DNA from: Paenibacillus agilis
Lineage (GTDB): Bacteria > Bacillota > Bacilli > Paenibacillales > Paenibacillaceae
Direction: 5' to 3'
DNA: 64,000 bases
Assembly (NCBI RefSeq): GCF_007786455.1
Contig: NZ_VNJK01000003.1
Coordinates: forward strand, 248,001 to 312,000
The position numbers and the translations under genes were made by a program. This document shows positions 52,374 through 61,527 of the stretch, in pieces (the first letter of the stretch is position 1; every line of letters begins with the position of its first letter). The notes under the pieces were generated by a model. The model did not search any database. It saw only the letters and a program-made list of their open reading frames with translations, and had not been told where the DNA came from.

Positions 52374-53765
52374 ATGAACCAGGTAGAAACGATTGATATT
52401 CAACAAATTCTTGATGAGCATAAACAATTTTTTCATAAAGGCTCGACTACTAGTTTTGAATTCCGAGTGCAGCAGCTAGAGAAGTTAAGAACAGCTATCC
52501 AGCGTTATGAAGCTCAAATTCATGAAGCATTATATAAGGATTTAGGGAAAAGTGAGTTTGAAGCTTATGCAACAGAGGTAGGACTCGCATTAAACAGTAT
52601 TCAATACACGATGAAAAATTTAAAGAAATGGATGAAGCCTGAAAAGGTAAAAACGCCTTTCTACATGTATCCATCTAGCAGTTACATTATGAAAGAACCT
52701 TATGGAACGGTATTGATTATTGGCCCGTTTAATTATCCATTTCAATTGCTAATCGACCCGCTTATTGGTGCTATTGCGACAGGGAACTGCGCGGTACTTA
52801 AACCTTCTGAGAACACATCAAATGTAGCGGCTATCGTTCACAAAATGATAAAGGAAACATTCGATGAGGATTATATTCGAGTAGTTGAGGGAGAAAGAGA
52901 AATAACCTCTCAACTCGTACATGCACCTTTTGACTATATCTTTTTCACAGGAAGTGTAGCTGTGGGGAAAATTGTAATGGAGGCTGCTGCGAAGAACCTC
53001 GTTCCTGTAACGTTAGAGCTCGGCGGGAAAAGTCCAGTCATTGTTGACCGCACGGCGAATTTAGAAATGGCGGCGAAAAGAATTGTATGGGGTAAATTTT
53101 TGAATACAGGGCAGACTTGTGTTGCACCCGACTATTTATTAGTTCATTCCGAAGTAAAGCAACAATTCCTCTCAAAAATGAAAGAAGTTATTCGTCATTA
53201 TTATGGCGAAAATGCGATACAAAGCAAAGACTACGGTCGAATTGTGAATGAGCGTCAATTCGATAGACTTGTTTCTATTATAGAGACGGATAAATCCAAT
53301 TTACTATTTGGAGGGAAATCCGTTAGAGAAGAACGATACATTGAACCTACTTTACTGGAAGCAAAGTCTTGGTCTGACGCAGCTATGCTGGATGAGATCT
53401 TTGGGCCAATCTTGCCGATTATGGAGTATAGTACGCTAGAAGATGCAATTCAGACCATTCATAAACAGCCTAAGCCTTTGGCTTTATATGTGTTTACTGA
53501 AGATAAAATGATTGAACAGGAAGTGTTGAGTCGAGTTTCCTTCGGTGGTGGTTGTGTCAATGATACGATTTCACATGTGGTTAATCACCATTTGCCGTTT
53601 GGCGGGGTAGGGAATTCCGGAATTGGTGCATATCATGGGAAGTTTAGCTTCGATCTATTTTCCCATCATAAAAGCATTGTAAAAAAGAGTACAAAATTTG
53701 ACTTAGGTTTCTTATTCCCTCCATACGAAAGTAAACTGAAGTGGATTAAAAAAGTGTTTAAATAG
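52374..53765 (+). CDS. Class 3-like aldehyde dehydrogenase (YwdH-type)
   Basis: This 463-residue NAD(P)-dependent enzyme oxidises aldehydes to acids. The motifs are present: VLIIGPFNYPFQLLIDPLIG, FFTGSVAVGK, the general base LELGGKSP and the catalytic Cys in FLNTGQTCVAPDY. The absence of a leading long extension and the length match class 3/YwdH. Hydrophobic/basic C-terminal end (LKWIKKVFK) may touch the membrane. It lies 112 bases after arsR, behind paired operator boxes. Confidence 0.92.
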   Translation: MNQVETIDIQQILDEHKQFFHKGSTTSFEFRVQQLEKLRTAIQRYEAQIHEALYKDLGKSEFEAYATEVGLALNSIQYTMKNLKKWMKPEKVKTPFYMYPSSSYIMKEPYGTVLIIGPFNYPFQLLIDPLIGAIATGNCAVLKPSENTSNVAAIVHKMIKETFDEDYIRVVEGEREITSQLVHAPFDYIFFTGSVAVGKIVMEAAAKNLVPVTLELGGKSPVIVDRTANLEMAAKRIVWGKFLNTGQTCVAPDYLLVHSEVKQQFLSKMKEVIRHYYGENAIQSKDYGRIVNERQFDRLVSIIETDKSNLLFGGKSVREERYIEPTLLEAKSWSDAAMLDEIFGPILPIMEYSTLEDAIQTIHKQPKPLALYVFTEDKMIEQEVLSRVSFGGGCVNDTISHVVNHHLPFGGVGNSGIGAYHGKFSFDLFSHHKSIVKKSTKFDLGFLFPPYESKLKWIKKVFK

Positions 53766-53964
53766 AGAGGCATGCTGCTTGGGTGCTGCACATTATGAAA
53801 AAGGTTCGTTTGAATAGAAGGAACCAGGGGTCGACATGTCGTCGAGCCCCTTATCTTCATGAGGAATTACCACTTCACCAGATTTAATATAAATTTTATT
53901 TTTACCCTACTACTTTTTTAAGCTTGCTTCCTTATCCTTGTACTATGAAAGGAAGGGATGCGAA

Positions 53965-54462
53965 ATGAAACAAACGAAAATGATGAATAATCATTGGCTG
54001 CTAGTCGGCGCATTCGTCTTGTATATGTACTCATTGCTCAAAATTATTTTATTTAAGTTTCATTCTATTAATATGAACTTTATGGTGAATCAACTGCGGT
54101 CTAATATAGAAGATCCTCATTCCATTATAGATAGACTACAAGTGGGTAACTTAGTTCCGTTTAAGCAAATTTCTGAAAATATGGAAGGTCAATCACTGAA
54201 TGATTTCATTCAATTGTTTGGCAATATCGGAATTTTTGTGCCGCTCGGTATTTTCCTGACGATGTTGTTAAAAAACAAAAGAGGTGCGTTCATCATTGTG
54301 CTCGTTGGTTCGTTGGTTGTAAGTTTGAGTTTGGAATCTGCACAGCTCCTATTTGCTATCGGAAATTTTGATGTTGATGATCTTATTTTAAATACTTCCG
54401 GGGGCATTGTAGGGTATTGCCTTATACGGCTGCGGGTCACGGGGGAAAAATGTACTTCTTAG
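53965..54462 (+). CDS. VanZ-family membrane protein
   Basis: The product is 165 residues with four helices and the VanZ pattern: NLVPFKQI, FGNIGIFVPLGIFL, SLSLESAQLLFAIGNFDVDD and LILNTSGGIVGY. Family members confer low-level teicoplanin resistance or act in the envelope; the role here is unknown. The start at 53965 follows GGAAGGG; the ATG-like start at 53938 is worse. A terminator is shared with the convergent gene. Confidence 0.87.
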   Translation: MKQTKMMNNHWLLVGAFVLYMYSLLKIILFKFHSINMNFMVNQLRSNIEDPHSIIDRLQVGNLVPFKQISENMEGQSLNDFIQLFGNIGIFVPLGIFLTMLLKNKRGAFIIVLVGSLVVSLSLESAQLLFAIGNFDVDDLILNTSGGIVGYCLIRLRVTGEKCTS

Positions 54463-54471
54463 CGCATACGT

Positions 54472-54511
54472 AAAGCCAGCTAGTTCAAGTTTTTGAGCTA
54501 ACTGGCTTTTT
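54472..54511. terminator. Bidirectional terminator
   Basis: AAAGCCAG and CTGGCTTT, with inner TCAA/TTGA, between convergent genes; Ts on the plus side, As on the minus side. Confidence 0.88.
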
Positions 54512-54529
54512 AGCATGTGTAAGGAATGA

Positions 54530-55495
54530 TTAAGAAGGCTGAGTCGTTGTATGTTTACGCAGCCATTGCTCTAGGAGCTTGACGAACTCTGCGTCGATCG
54601 GTGTGGTAAACAGTGACTTGTATTCTTTCAGTAGTCCTAGCATCGTATGGGGCTTTTCATATTTGCGCAAAATATGATTCATATGTGGGATGACGTGCCA
54701 TTCGGCTTCGCCCGTAGCTGCTTCGGCGAACTTTCTAGCATGATCGGGAGGTGCCTGTATATCATTTGAGCCTGATATCGCTATGATAGGGCAGGCTACT
54801 TGACTTATATAATCGGAAATATTTAGTGCAGCGTGCTCGCGGAACCATTTGGCACCGATTTTTTTGCCTTTAAATCTAATCGTTGGTGTCGTGGAGGAGA
54901 GTACTTTTTCGATAAACGCTGCGGTTTGCTTTTTGGCTTTTTCTTTCACTTTTAGTAAGCGAATAAGGAATCCTTTTATTCCTTTAGCTTGTTCCAGCTC
55001 TTCAAGCGCCTGCCCAGTTTGACGGGGAATCGTATCATGCACCAAATTCTCTACACCCCCCGAAATGAGCATGAGACCATGGACAGGTTCTTTGGTATGC
55101 ACGAGGGGGGCGATAGAAGCTCCTTCGCTATGTCCAAATATAAAAATACGATGGGGGTCCACTTCTTGCCGAGATTTCAGGAATTGAACACATGCAATAC
55201 TGTCATCGACTAAATCCCACAGCCCAGTTTCGTTGAAATCTCCACCACTGGCATGTGTGCCGCGTTTGTCATAGCGGAGAGTGACAAACCCCATTTTTCC
55301 CAATATATCAGCAAGGTCCTTATAGATGTTTACATTAAGTCCTTTGCCATTGCCGTTGCGGTCGTTTTCACCTGTGCCAGAAATGATTAAAATTGCAGGA
55401 GCAGGCTGTGTTATGTCAGTTGGAATGGCTAACGTACCTGCTAAAGAAAAAGCGCTGTTAATCGTCACTTCGATTTCGTTCAGATTTACATTCAT
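54530..55495 (-). CDS. Alpha/beta hydrolase
   Basis: This is a 321-residue esterase-like enzyme. The nucleophile elbow is FGHSEGAS, with acid SGSNDIQAPP and catalytic PHMNHILR. Early GTGENDRNGNGKGLN resembles the oxyanion region of BAAT/YtaP-like hydrolases. It starts six bases after the upstream regulator's stop, so the two form an operon. Substrate unknown. Confidence 0.87.
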   Translation of the reverse strand: MNVNLNEIEVTINSAFSLAGTLAIPTDITQPAPAILIISGTGENDRNGNGKGLNVNIYKDLADILGKMGFVTLRYDKRGTHASGGDFNETGLWDLVDDSIACVQFLKSRQEVDPHRIFIFGHSEGASIAPLVHTKEPVHGLMLISGGVENLVHDTIPRQTGQALEELEQAKGIKGFLIRLLKVKEKAKKQTAAFIEKVLSSTTPTIRFKGKKIGAKWFREHAALNISDYISQVACPIIAISGSNDIQAPPDHARKFAEAATGEAEWHVIPHMNHILRKYEKPHTMLGLLKEYKSLFTTPIDAEFVKLLEQWLRKHTTTQPS

Positions 55496-55500
55496 CTTCT

Positions 55501-56052
55501 TTACTCTCCCTCGCTTTTAGTTTCTGCCTCCGGAATAATAACGAATGAAAGATTTCGACGTCGTCTTCCCTCAGTGGGGCCGTTCTTCATTGCTTTCATC
55601 ACAGCTTCTCTAAACGGAGCCATCACTTCTTCCAATTCATCATCACTTAAATAAAGAGCAAGTTGGCGGTAACCAACTCGGTCACGTTCCAAATGGATAT
55701 CAGGTTGCTCTAAATACTGCGAAAAGTCATTCATAAGACTAGAAACGAATGTGGTGAAGTAGCGCATGTGGTCATCTTTCGTTGCTTCTTCCAGATCGGC
55801 TTGCGTTAAGTGCGCTCCTTCTTCGGACAAAGCATATACCTTCTCTATGACACCGCGAACTTGGTACTGCTCAACGATGGCCAGCAAGTTAGCTTCTGCA
55901 AGCTTGTTGAGATGACGATAAAGGGTGGCTTGTGGAACATCGGGTAAAAGCTCATTTAATTGTGAGGCAGTAGCACGTTGTTGGCGCATAACCGTAAGGA
56001 TGATTTTCAGCCTTACCGGATGCAGGATCAGATCAGCTTTGTTCTTTTTCAT
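55501..56052 (-). CDS. HTH regulator (ArsR/PadR-like, YdfF-type)
   Basis: The product is 183 residues. The first 75 form a winged helix (LILHPVRLKIILTVMRQQRA, ATLYRHLNKLAEANLLAI, VEKVYALSEEG), and the rest is a helical domain typical of HTH_20-type regulators. It precedes the hydrolase gene. Three TATTG boxes in its promoter are likely operator half-sites. Confidence 0.78.
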   Translation of the reverse strand: MKKNKADLILHPVRLKIILTVMRQQRATASQLNELLPDVPQATLYRHLNKLAEANLLAIVEQYQVRGVIEKVYALSEEGAHLTQADLEEATKDDHMRYFTTFVSSLMNDFSQYLEQPDIHLERDRVGYRQLALYLSDDELEEVMAPFREAVMKAMKNGPTEGRRRRNLSFVIIPEAETKSEGE

Positions 56053-56069
56053 GTTTATTACCGCCTACG

Positions 56070-56113
56070 TTTATTGTTATCATTATTGATTATATTTTCA
56101 CTATTGATAATAT
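56070..56113 (-). promoter_or_regulatory. Iterated TATTG boxes upstream of the HTH gene
   Basis: TATTGTTAT (56072), TATTGATTATA (56084) and TATTGATAATA (56102) lie 18-60 bp before the start, in A+T-rich DNA. They are probable operator repeats. Confidence 0.45.
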
Positions 56114-56306
56114 TACTCCGAGTTGTTTTTGTCAAGTATTTACATTTGGTAGGGGTGGAGTATAAAAAATGGGGGTCTACCCATTGTTCATGCGAATAAT
56201 GGGCCTGGAGATGCCGGATGCGATGGATCAGAATTGAAGAGAAGTTATAGTGGGTGGATGGCTAGTTTTTCGTTGAAGTCGTTATTGGGGTCATCCGAAA
56301 TGAATA

Positions 56307-56345
56307 AACCCATCTGATAAACCTTTTCAGGGGCATCGATGGGTT
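56307..56345 (-). terminator. Hairpin downstream of the TetR gene
   Basis: AACCCATC (56307-56314) and GATGGGTT (56338-56345). The remainder of 56114-56402 holds nothing that I can support. Confidence 0.5.
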
Positions 56346-56402
56346 CTAGTAAGCTATTGTGGCCTATTATGCGTAAATGAAAGGGAGTTGGTGTTTCTGA
56401 CT

Positions 56403-56984
56403 CTATTTAAGCAACGAAAGTGTCACATCTAATGTGTTATCGACAAACGCTCGCTGCGGGCGGGACTTCAAGATAACCGTTAGTCCGATCAATGATGTGA
56501 TCAGCGCTTGGGCTAGAGCCTTTGCATCTGCAACAGCCTTGAGCTCGCCGGATTGTATCCCTCGTTCAATGGTTTCTTGAAAGATAACAGATAGATACAT
56601 TTGATGTTCTCTTGTTAAAATTTCGAATTTCTCATCGTGAGGGGCAAGTTCAACCATGGTGTTGATACAGAAGCATCCGCGGCTGGGCCCTCCGGAATAT
56701 TCCTCGGCAATGACATCTTCAAAAAATGTGCGAAATGCTTCTTTTACAGAAGGATTGCTCTGAAGTTTGGTTCGCATTTCGGAAGCGCGAGTCATCGTGT
56801 ATTTACGCAGCGCAGCTTCGAACAATTCTTTTTTGTCCCCAAAGGCGGAGTATATGCTAGGCCGAGTAATGCCCATTCTGGCAGTTAAGTCACTCAATGA
56901 GGTAGCTTCATAACCCTTCTCCCAAAATAGCTGCATGGCTGCATGTAGTACTTGTTCTTCGTCAAATTCGCGAGTTCTTGCCAT
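56403..56984 (-). CDS. TetR-family repressor
   Basis: The product is 193 residues. The N-terminal helix-turn-helix reads ATSLSDLTARMGITRPSIYS then AFGDKKELFEAAL. The C-terminal part, with EEYSGGPSRGCFCINTMVEL, resembles TetR_C_16/YbiH regulators. It is divergent from the MFS operon, and two matching operators lie between them, so it should repress that operon and itself. Confidence 0.9.
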   Translation of the reverse strand: MARTREFDEEQVLHAAMQLFWEKGYEATSLSDLTARMGITRPSIYSAFGDKKELFEAALRKYTMTRASEMRTKLQSNPSVKEAFRTFFEDVIAEEYSGGPSRGCFCINTMVELAPHDEKFEILTREHQMYLSVIFQETIERGIQSGELKAVADAKALAQALITSLIGLTVILKSRPQRAFVDNTLDVTLSLLK

Positions 56985-57017
56985 CGTTCAGACCTCTCGT
57001 CATGTTTAATTATTTTT

Positions 57018-57033
57018 CGTACCAAACGGTATG
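57018..57033. promoter_or_regulatory. TetR operator 1
   Basis: CGTACCAAACGGTATG contains the dyad TACC/GGTA and is nearly the same as operator 2. Confidence 0.75.
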
Positions 57034-57083
57034 AAATAATTTTATAATTAGCCGCCTATCTTGTCAAATTTAAAATATATTTG

Positions 57084-57113
57084 TTGACATCATTAGAAAG
57101 GTGGAGTTATATT
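57084..57113 (+). promoter_or_regulatory. Sigma-A promoter of the MFS operon
   Basis: TTGACA (57084-57089), 18 bp, TATATT (57108-57113). Operator 2 lies at about +10. Confidence 0.75.
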
Positions 57114-57128
57114 TGCTACACAAAATAA

Positions 57129-57144
57129 CGTACTGATCGGTATG
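57129..57144. promoter_or_regulatory. TetR operator 2
   Basis: CGTACTGATCGGTATG shares 12 of 16 bases with operator 1 and sits just downstream of the MFS promoter, where a repressor would block transcription. Confidence 0.75.
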
Positions 57145-57182
57145 TTATTTGTTCAGCATTTAAAAACGATAGGGGGTAAGGT

Positions 57183-58478
57183 ATGCACAACATGAAGGAG
57201 GTTGTGGAAGAAGGCTCAGTTAATGCCGATAAGCAGGGGATTTCGTCACAAGGAAAGCGAGAGTTAGTCGCGGTGGAAGCTAATGTTCAGCGTTCTTCTC
57301 TTTCCCGCTATGTAACACTATTGTTTGCGGTAGCTTGTGGGATGTCTGTCGCCAATATCTATTTTGCACAGCCCTTACTCGCTAACCTTTCGAGTGAGTT
57401 CGGAATTAATCAAGCTATCATTGGTATTCTCATTACCATCACGCAAATCTTTTACGCAGTAGGGCTGCTGCTGTTGGTTCCGCTCGGAGATTTGCTGAAC
57501 CAGCGCCGTTTGATTATTGGCCAAATGCTGCTATCTGTAATTGCGTTAGTTATCGTAGGAACTGCCTCCACTAGCGTGGTACTATTTGCGGGAATGGCTT
57601 TGGTGGGGTTGCTTGCTGTTGTTACGCAGACGATTGTGGCATTTGCAGCAAGTATGGCGGCCCCAGCTGAGCGAGGGCGTGTCGTTGGCATCGTAACTAG
57701 CGGCATTGTAATAGGGATACTGCTTGCACGAACGTTTGCAGGGCTCGTAACGGACCTTGCCGACTGGCGCTCTGTTTATCTGCTCTCTGCTGCACTTATG
57801 CTTCTTACGATCGGTGTATTTTTCAAGGTGCTGCCCAATGTTGAACGTGAAGTAAGGAACCTGTCTTATCCTCAACTTCTTAAATCGGTATTTGTACTTT
57901 TTGCACAAGAGCGGGTACTACGTATCCGAGCCGTTCTTGCTCTGCTCATTTTTGCGGACTTCAGCATTTTATGGACGTCACTAGTACTGCCTCTTAGCGC
58001 ACCGCCAATATCTCTTTCGCACACGGCAATTGGTGCGTTCGGTCTTGCAGGAGTGGCTGGGGCATTAGGTGCAGCACGGGCTGGGAAGCTTGCTGATCGA
58101 GGTTATGGACAGAAAACAACGGGCATTGCTTTGCTCCTGCTGTTTGTATCATGGTTTTTCATTCGCTATACGGAACAATCGCTGATCGCCTTGGTCATTG
58201 GAATTGTGCTTCTGGATTTGGCAGTACAGGCCGTACATGTTACGAATCAAAGCATGATTCTATCCTTGCGTCCTGAGGCACGAAGTCGGATTACTGCGGG
58301 ATACATGGTGTTCTATTCCATAGGCGGTGCGTCGGGCTCTATTGCTGCGACCCATACCTATGCACATTATGGTTGGGAGGGAGTGTGCTTGCTAGGAGCT
58401 TCCGTTAGTGCATTAGCAATTCTATTTTGGGTAGCAACCCGAAGGACGAAGACTAGCCGGGCGACAACTGACTCGTGA
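57183..58478 (+). CDS. MFS transporter (YgaY-like), TetR-controlled
   Basis: This 431-residue, twelve-helix protein starts with a polar N-terminal tail of about 40 residues. The first-half loop is VPLGDLLNQRRLI and the second GKLADRGYGQKTTG. The early ANIYFAQPLLANLSSEFG is the mark of a group of predicted drug/arabinose-type exporters. First gene of a three-gene set with an oxidoreductase and an esterase, under a TetR repressor. No clear terminator until 60720. Confidence 0.87.
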   Translation: MHNMKEVVEEGSVNADKQGISSQGKRELVAVEANVQRSSLSRYVTLLFAVACGMSVANIYFAQPLLANLSSEFGINQAIIGILITITQIFYAVGLLLLVPLGDLLNQRRLIIGQMLLSVIALVIVGTASTSVVLFAGMALVGLLAVVTQTIVAFAASMAAPAERGRVVGIVTSGIVIGILLARTFAGLVTDLADWRSVYLLSAALMLLTIGVFFKVLPNVEREVRNLSYPQLLKSVFVLFAQERVLRIRAVLALLIFADFSILWTSLVLPLSAPPISLSHTAIGAFGLAGVAGALGAARAGKLADRGYGQKTTGIALLLLFVSWFFIRYTEQSLIALVIGIVLLDLAVQAVHVTNQSMILSLRPEARSRITAGYMVFYSIGGASGSIAATHTYAHYGWEGVCLLGASVSALAILFWVATRRTKTSRATTDS

Positions 58479-58572
58479 TAAGACATTTGGTATCTATGTA
58501 TAAGCTATGAACTTACAAATTCACAATGCAAATGGATAACGTACATTCATTTTAGATAAGGAGAGGTTTCGT

Positions 58573-59634
58573 GTGGAGATAGGGATTACTTCGTTTGTCG
58601 AAACAACACCGGATGTTCATACGGGTGAAGTGATAAGTCACGCACAGCGGTTGCGTGACGTTGTCGAGGAAATTGTTCTTGCAGATCAGGTAGGACTGGA
58701 TGTGTTCGGTATAGGCGAGCATCACCGGAAAGATTACGCTGCTTCTTCGCCAGCCGTTGTACTGTCTGCGGCTGCAACACAGACAAAGCGAATTCGGTTA
58801 ACTAGCGCAGTGACGGTGTTGTCTTCTGCTGATCCTGTGCGCGTGTTTCAGGATTTTGCTACCCTTGATGGTCTTTCAAATGGACGTGCAGAAATTATGG
58901 CTGGGCGGGGCTCCTTTATCGAATCCTTTCCGTTATTCGGTTACGACTTGAATGACTATGATGAGCTTTTTCAAGAACAACTGGAATTGCTTCTAATGAT
59001 AAGAGAATCAGAAAAAGTAACTTGGAAAGGTGGGCATCGGCCAGCGATTAACAATTTGGGCGTATATCCTCGTCCTGTTCAGAACCCGTTGCCGGTATGG
59101 ATTGGCAGTGGGGGCAACCAGGAATCCGTTATTCGTGCAGGCTTGATGGGATTGCCGCTAATGCTCGCAATCATTGGTGGAAGTCCGCTGCGATTTGCTC
59201 CACTTGTAGAGCTTTATAAAAGGGCAGCTAGCCACGCTGGTCATGATGTATCGAAGCTTAGAATAGGTTCGCATTCTTTAGGATTTGTGGCGGAACATAC
59301 AGAGCAAGCAGCTAATACCTTTTTCCCGTCAACACAGGCAGGCATGAACAAAATCGGCAAGGAGCGGGGCTGGGCGCATTATGACCGTGCCAGCTTTGAT
59401 GATGCGCGCAGCTTTGATGGGGCGCTGTACGTCGGTGATCCTGAGACGGTTGCTCAAAAGATTATTCACCTTCGCAAGCATGTAGGCATTACGAGATTCA
59501 TGATGTATGTACCGATTGCTACGATGCCTCATGCTGAGGTGATGAGAGCTATTGAATTGTTAGGAACAGAGGTAGCGCCTCGGGTGCGCGAGGAAATAGC
59601 CAAGTGGGAAGCAGAGACAGGGCAATTGTCATAA
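58573..59634 (+). CDS. LLM-class flavin-dependent oxidoreductase
   Basis: This 353-residue luciferase-like monooxygenase uses FMN or F420-like flavin. The pattern EIGITSFVETTPD, FGIGEHHRKDYAASSPAVVL, VTVLSSADPVRVFQDFATLD and GRAEIMAGRGSF is that of group 1 (YvbT/YwcH-like) LLM proteins. The start is GTG 58573 after AAGGAGAGG. It is the second gene of the TetR-controlled set; together with an exporter and an esterase, it suggests xenobiotic breakdown. Confidence 0.9.
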   Translation: MEIGITSFVETTPDVHTGEVISHAQRLRDVVEEIVLADQVGLDVFGIGEHHRKDYAASSPAVVLSAAATQTKRIRLTSAVTVLSSADPVRVFQDFATLDGLSNGRAEIMAGRGSFIESFPLFGYDLNDYDELFQEQLELLLMIRESEKVTWKGGHRPAINNLGVYPRPVQNPLPVWIGSGGNQESVIRAGLMGLPLMLAIIGGSPLRFAPLVELYKRAASHAGHDVSKLRIGSHSLGFVAEHTEQAANTFFPSTQAGMNKIGKERGWAHYDRASFDDARSFDGALYVGDPETVAQKIIHLRKHVGITRFMMYVPIATMPHAEVMRAIELLGTEVAPRVREEIAKWEAETGQLS

Positions 59635-59671
59635 CGGGCACATTTTACTATTTATTATAGGAGGAATTCAT

Positions 59672-60610
59672 ATGAAATTCGAAAGTCGGGTACTACCAGA
59701 ACTAAGATCGACATTAGCGCAATTCCCTGGTTTTCAACTGGAGGAAAAGTTAGCTTGGAGCAGAAGCCTGTTAACTGGTCCTCCTATTGAGCAGTCAGAA
59801 CATGTACGCACGACAACCCGCATGATTCCGGGAGCAGATGGAGAAATGCTAGCAAAAATCTACGAACCCGCTCAGCGGACGGATAGTAAGCTGCCTGCTA
59901 TGATGTGGATTCATGGGGGAGGTTATGTAATGGGGCATCCCGATATGGATGATACTTTGTGCGAGCGCTTCGTGCAGGCGGCTAATTGTGTTGTTGTCTC
60001 GATTGATTATCGTCTTGCTCCCGAGCACCCCTATCCAGCCGCTCTTCATGATTGTTACGCTGGTTTGACGTGGATGACGGATGAAGCTGAATGGTTGGGT
60101 CTCGATGTGGAGCGGGTCGCGATCGCAGGTGCAAGCGGTGGCGGTGGATTGACTGCAGCGCTTGCTTTAATGGCTCGCGACAAAGGTGGACCAGCCCTCA
60201 TCTTCCAAATGCCGCTCTATCCAATGATCGACAATCGCAATCAGACAATGTCGAGCCACGAGATTATAGCTGAAAATGCAACTTGGAATCGAGCTAACAA
60301 CGAAGCGGCTTGGAAAATGTACTTGGGCGAGAGTAACGATGCCAGTGAGATATCTCCCTATGCGGTGCCAGCGAGAGCGAGCAGTTTGGCGGGATTGCCG
60401 CCAACCTATACGTGTGTAGGGCAGCTAGATTTGTTCCGAGATGAGACGATCGAATATGTGACACGCCTTGCACAAGCGGGCGTCGATGTTGAGTTTCATC
60501 TCTATCCAGGCTGTTTCCACGTCTTTGAAGTGTTCGTTCCGCAAGCGGAGGTAAGCCAGCGCGCCAGTCAAAGCTATGTGGATGCGATGGCGAGAGCACT
60601 TAATCCATAA
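59672..60610 (+). CDS. HSL-family alpha/beta hydrolase
   Basis: This 312-residue esterase of the hormone-sensitive lipase (family IV) type has the oxyanion HGGGYVMGHPD, DYRLAPEHPYPAAL, nucleophile GASGGGGL (GxSxG variant), acid LDLFRDE and catalytic FHVFE. The ribosome site is AGGAGG. Third gene of the set. Short-chain acyl esters are likely substrates. Confidence 0.92.
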   Translation: MKFESRVLPELRSTLAQFPGFQLEEKLAWSRSLLTGPPIEQSEHVRTTTRMIPGADGEMLAKIYEPAQRTDSKLPAMMWIHGGGYVMGHPDMDDTLCERFVQAANCVVVSIDYRLAPEHPYPAALHDCYAGLTWMTDEAEWLGLDVERVAIAGASGGGGLTAALALMARDKGGPALIFQMPLYPMIDNRNQTMSSHEIIAENATWNRANNEAAWKMYLGESNDASEISPYAVPARASSLAGLPPTYTCVGQLDLFRDETIEYVTRLAQAGVDVEFHLYPGCFHVFEVFVPQAEVSQRASQSYVDAMARALNP

Positions 60611-60719
60611 AAAAATGAGGTAGGGTCGTTTCAAAAGGTAAGGAATAAATGAGGCAATAGCACGTGTAAGAATGAGTAATTATTTTAAGTGGTATCGATA
60701 ACTAAATTGTACATAGTCG

Positions 60720-60768
60720 CAATCTCCTGATGAACTGGATTAGTCGGTTTATTAGGGGATTGTTTTTT
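60720..60768 (+). terminator. Rho-independent terminator of the MFS-LLM-esterase set
   Basis: CAATCTCCTGAT (60720-60731) pairs with ATTAGGGGATTG (60751-60762, with G-U pairs), then six Ts. Confidence 0.75.
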
Positions 60769-60806
60769 CGTTAGAAAAATTCATAACAGAAATAGTTGAA
60801 AAACCA

Positions 60807-60836
60807 TTTACATACTATAGGGGGGTATAGTATATT
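60807..60836 (+). promoter_or_regulatory. Promoter with CsoR-like operator
   Basis: TTTACA (60807-60812), 18 bp, TATATT (60831-60836). Inside lies ATACTATA (60812-60819), six Gs, TATAGTAT (60826-60833), the G-tract dyad of CsoR-type copper or persulfide sensors. Confidence 0.7.
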
Positions 60837-60944
60837 AAAGTTGTAAACAGAAGTTAACATATGGAAATGAGAAGGGTTCCAGAGAATCCTTTTTATATGG
60901 ATATTTATATAGGGTATAGGGGTATGTTGAAGGGAGGTGAAAAG

Positions 60945-61148
60945 ATGAAAGAAGTGACGTTGAAAATCGAAGGAATGAATTGTCGTTCTTGTGTCAAAAA
61001 GATTGAGGGAGTCCTAGAAGAAATCGGCGTTGAAGGCCAGGTTAATTTTGAACAAGCAACGATTGATGTGAAATTTGACGAAGCTAAGCTGGAGATTTCG
61101 AATATTCAAGAAAGCATCCAAGCTAAAGGATATAAAACGACTGTATAG
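60945..61148 (+). CDS. CopZ-like heavy-metal chaperone
   Basis: The product is 67 residues with the HMA fold and GMNCRSCVKK near residue 10, where the two Cys bind Cu(I). It has the alternating beta-alpha pattern of CopZ. Start 60945 has GGGAGG about seven bases before; a longer frame from 60861 has no site. The CsoR-like operator upstream supports copper or related control. No P-type ATPase is adjacent. Confidence 0.88.
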   Translation: MKEVTLKIEGMNCRSCVKKIEGVLEEIGVEGQVNFEQATIDVKFDEAKLEISNIQESIQAKGYKTTV

Positions 61149-61188
61149 AGGAATCTACCTTGTAATAACCTGATAAGGGGGCATCCAT

Positions 61189-61428
61189 ATGACGGAAGCG
61201 GTAATTATTTATTCGATACCTACCTGCGGCGACTGCAACCATGCAAAGCGTTATTTCAAAGAGAATGAGATTTCGTATACGGAGTATGACTGTGAAACCG
61301 ATACAAAATATGCGAAAGAAGTTATGGATTTAACAGGCAAGCAAATTGTCCCAACGATACTCATTGGCGACAAGGTCTTTGTTGGATTCGCTGAAAACCT
61401 ATTAGAAATAAGTGAATTGTTAAAATGA
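61189..61428 (+). CDS. Glutaredoxin-like protein
   Basis: This 79-residue thioredoxin-fold protein has the active site PTCGDCNHAKRYF (CxxC) near residue 12, the cis-Pro IVPTILI, and GFAE near the end. It starts 40 bases after the CopZ-like stop on the same strand, so the two are probably an operon. It may reduce disulfides or deliver copper-bound thiols. The ribosome site (AAGGGGG) is good. Confidence 0.87.
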   Translation: MTEAVIIYSIPTCGDCNHAKRYFKENEISYTEYDCETDTKYAKEVMDLTGKQIVPTILIGDKVFVGFAENLLEISELLK

Positions 61429-61488
61429 TGATGGGGTCTACTATATATACATGTGGTAGTTAGTAACGGAATCAAATTTTTGAATAAG

Positions 61489-61527
61489 ACCAGTTCGTTC
61501 AAACTATTGAGCGAACTGGTTTTTTTG
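61489..61527 (+). terminator. Rho-independent terminator
   Basis: ACCAGTTCG (61489-61497) pairs with CGAACTGGT (61512-61520), with inner TCAA/TTGA, then seven Ts. Confidence 0.9.
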
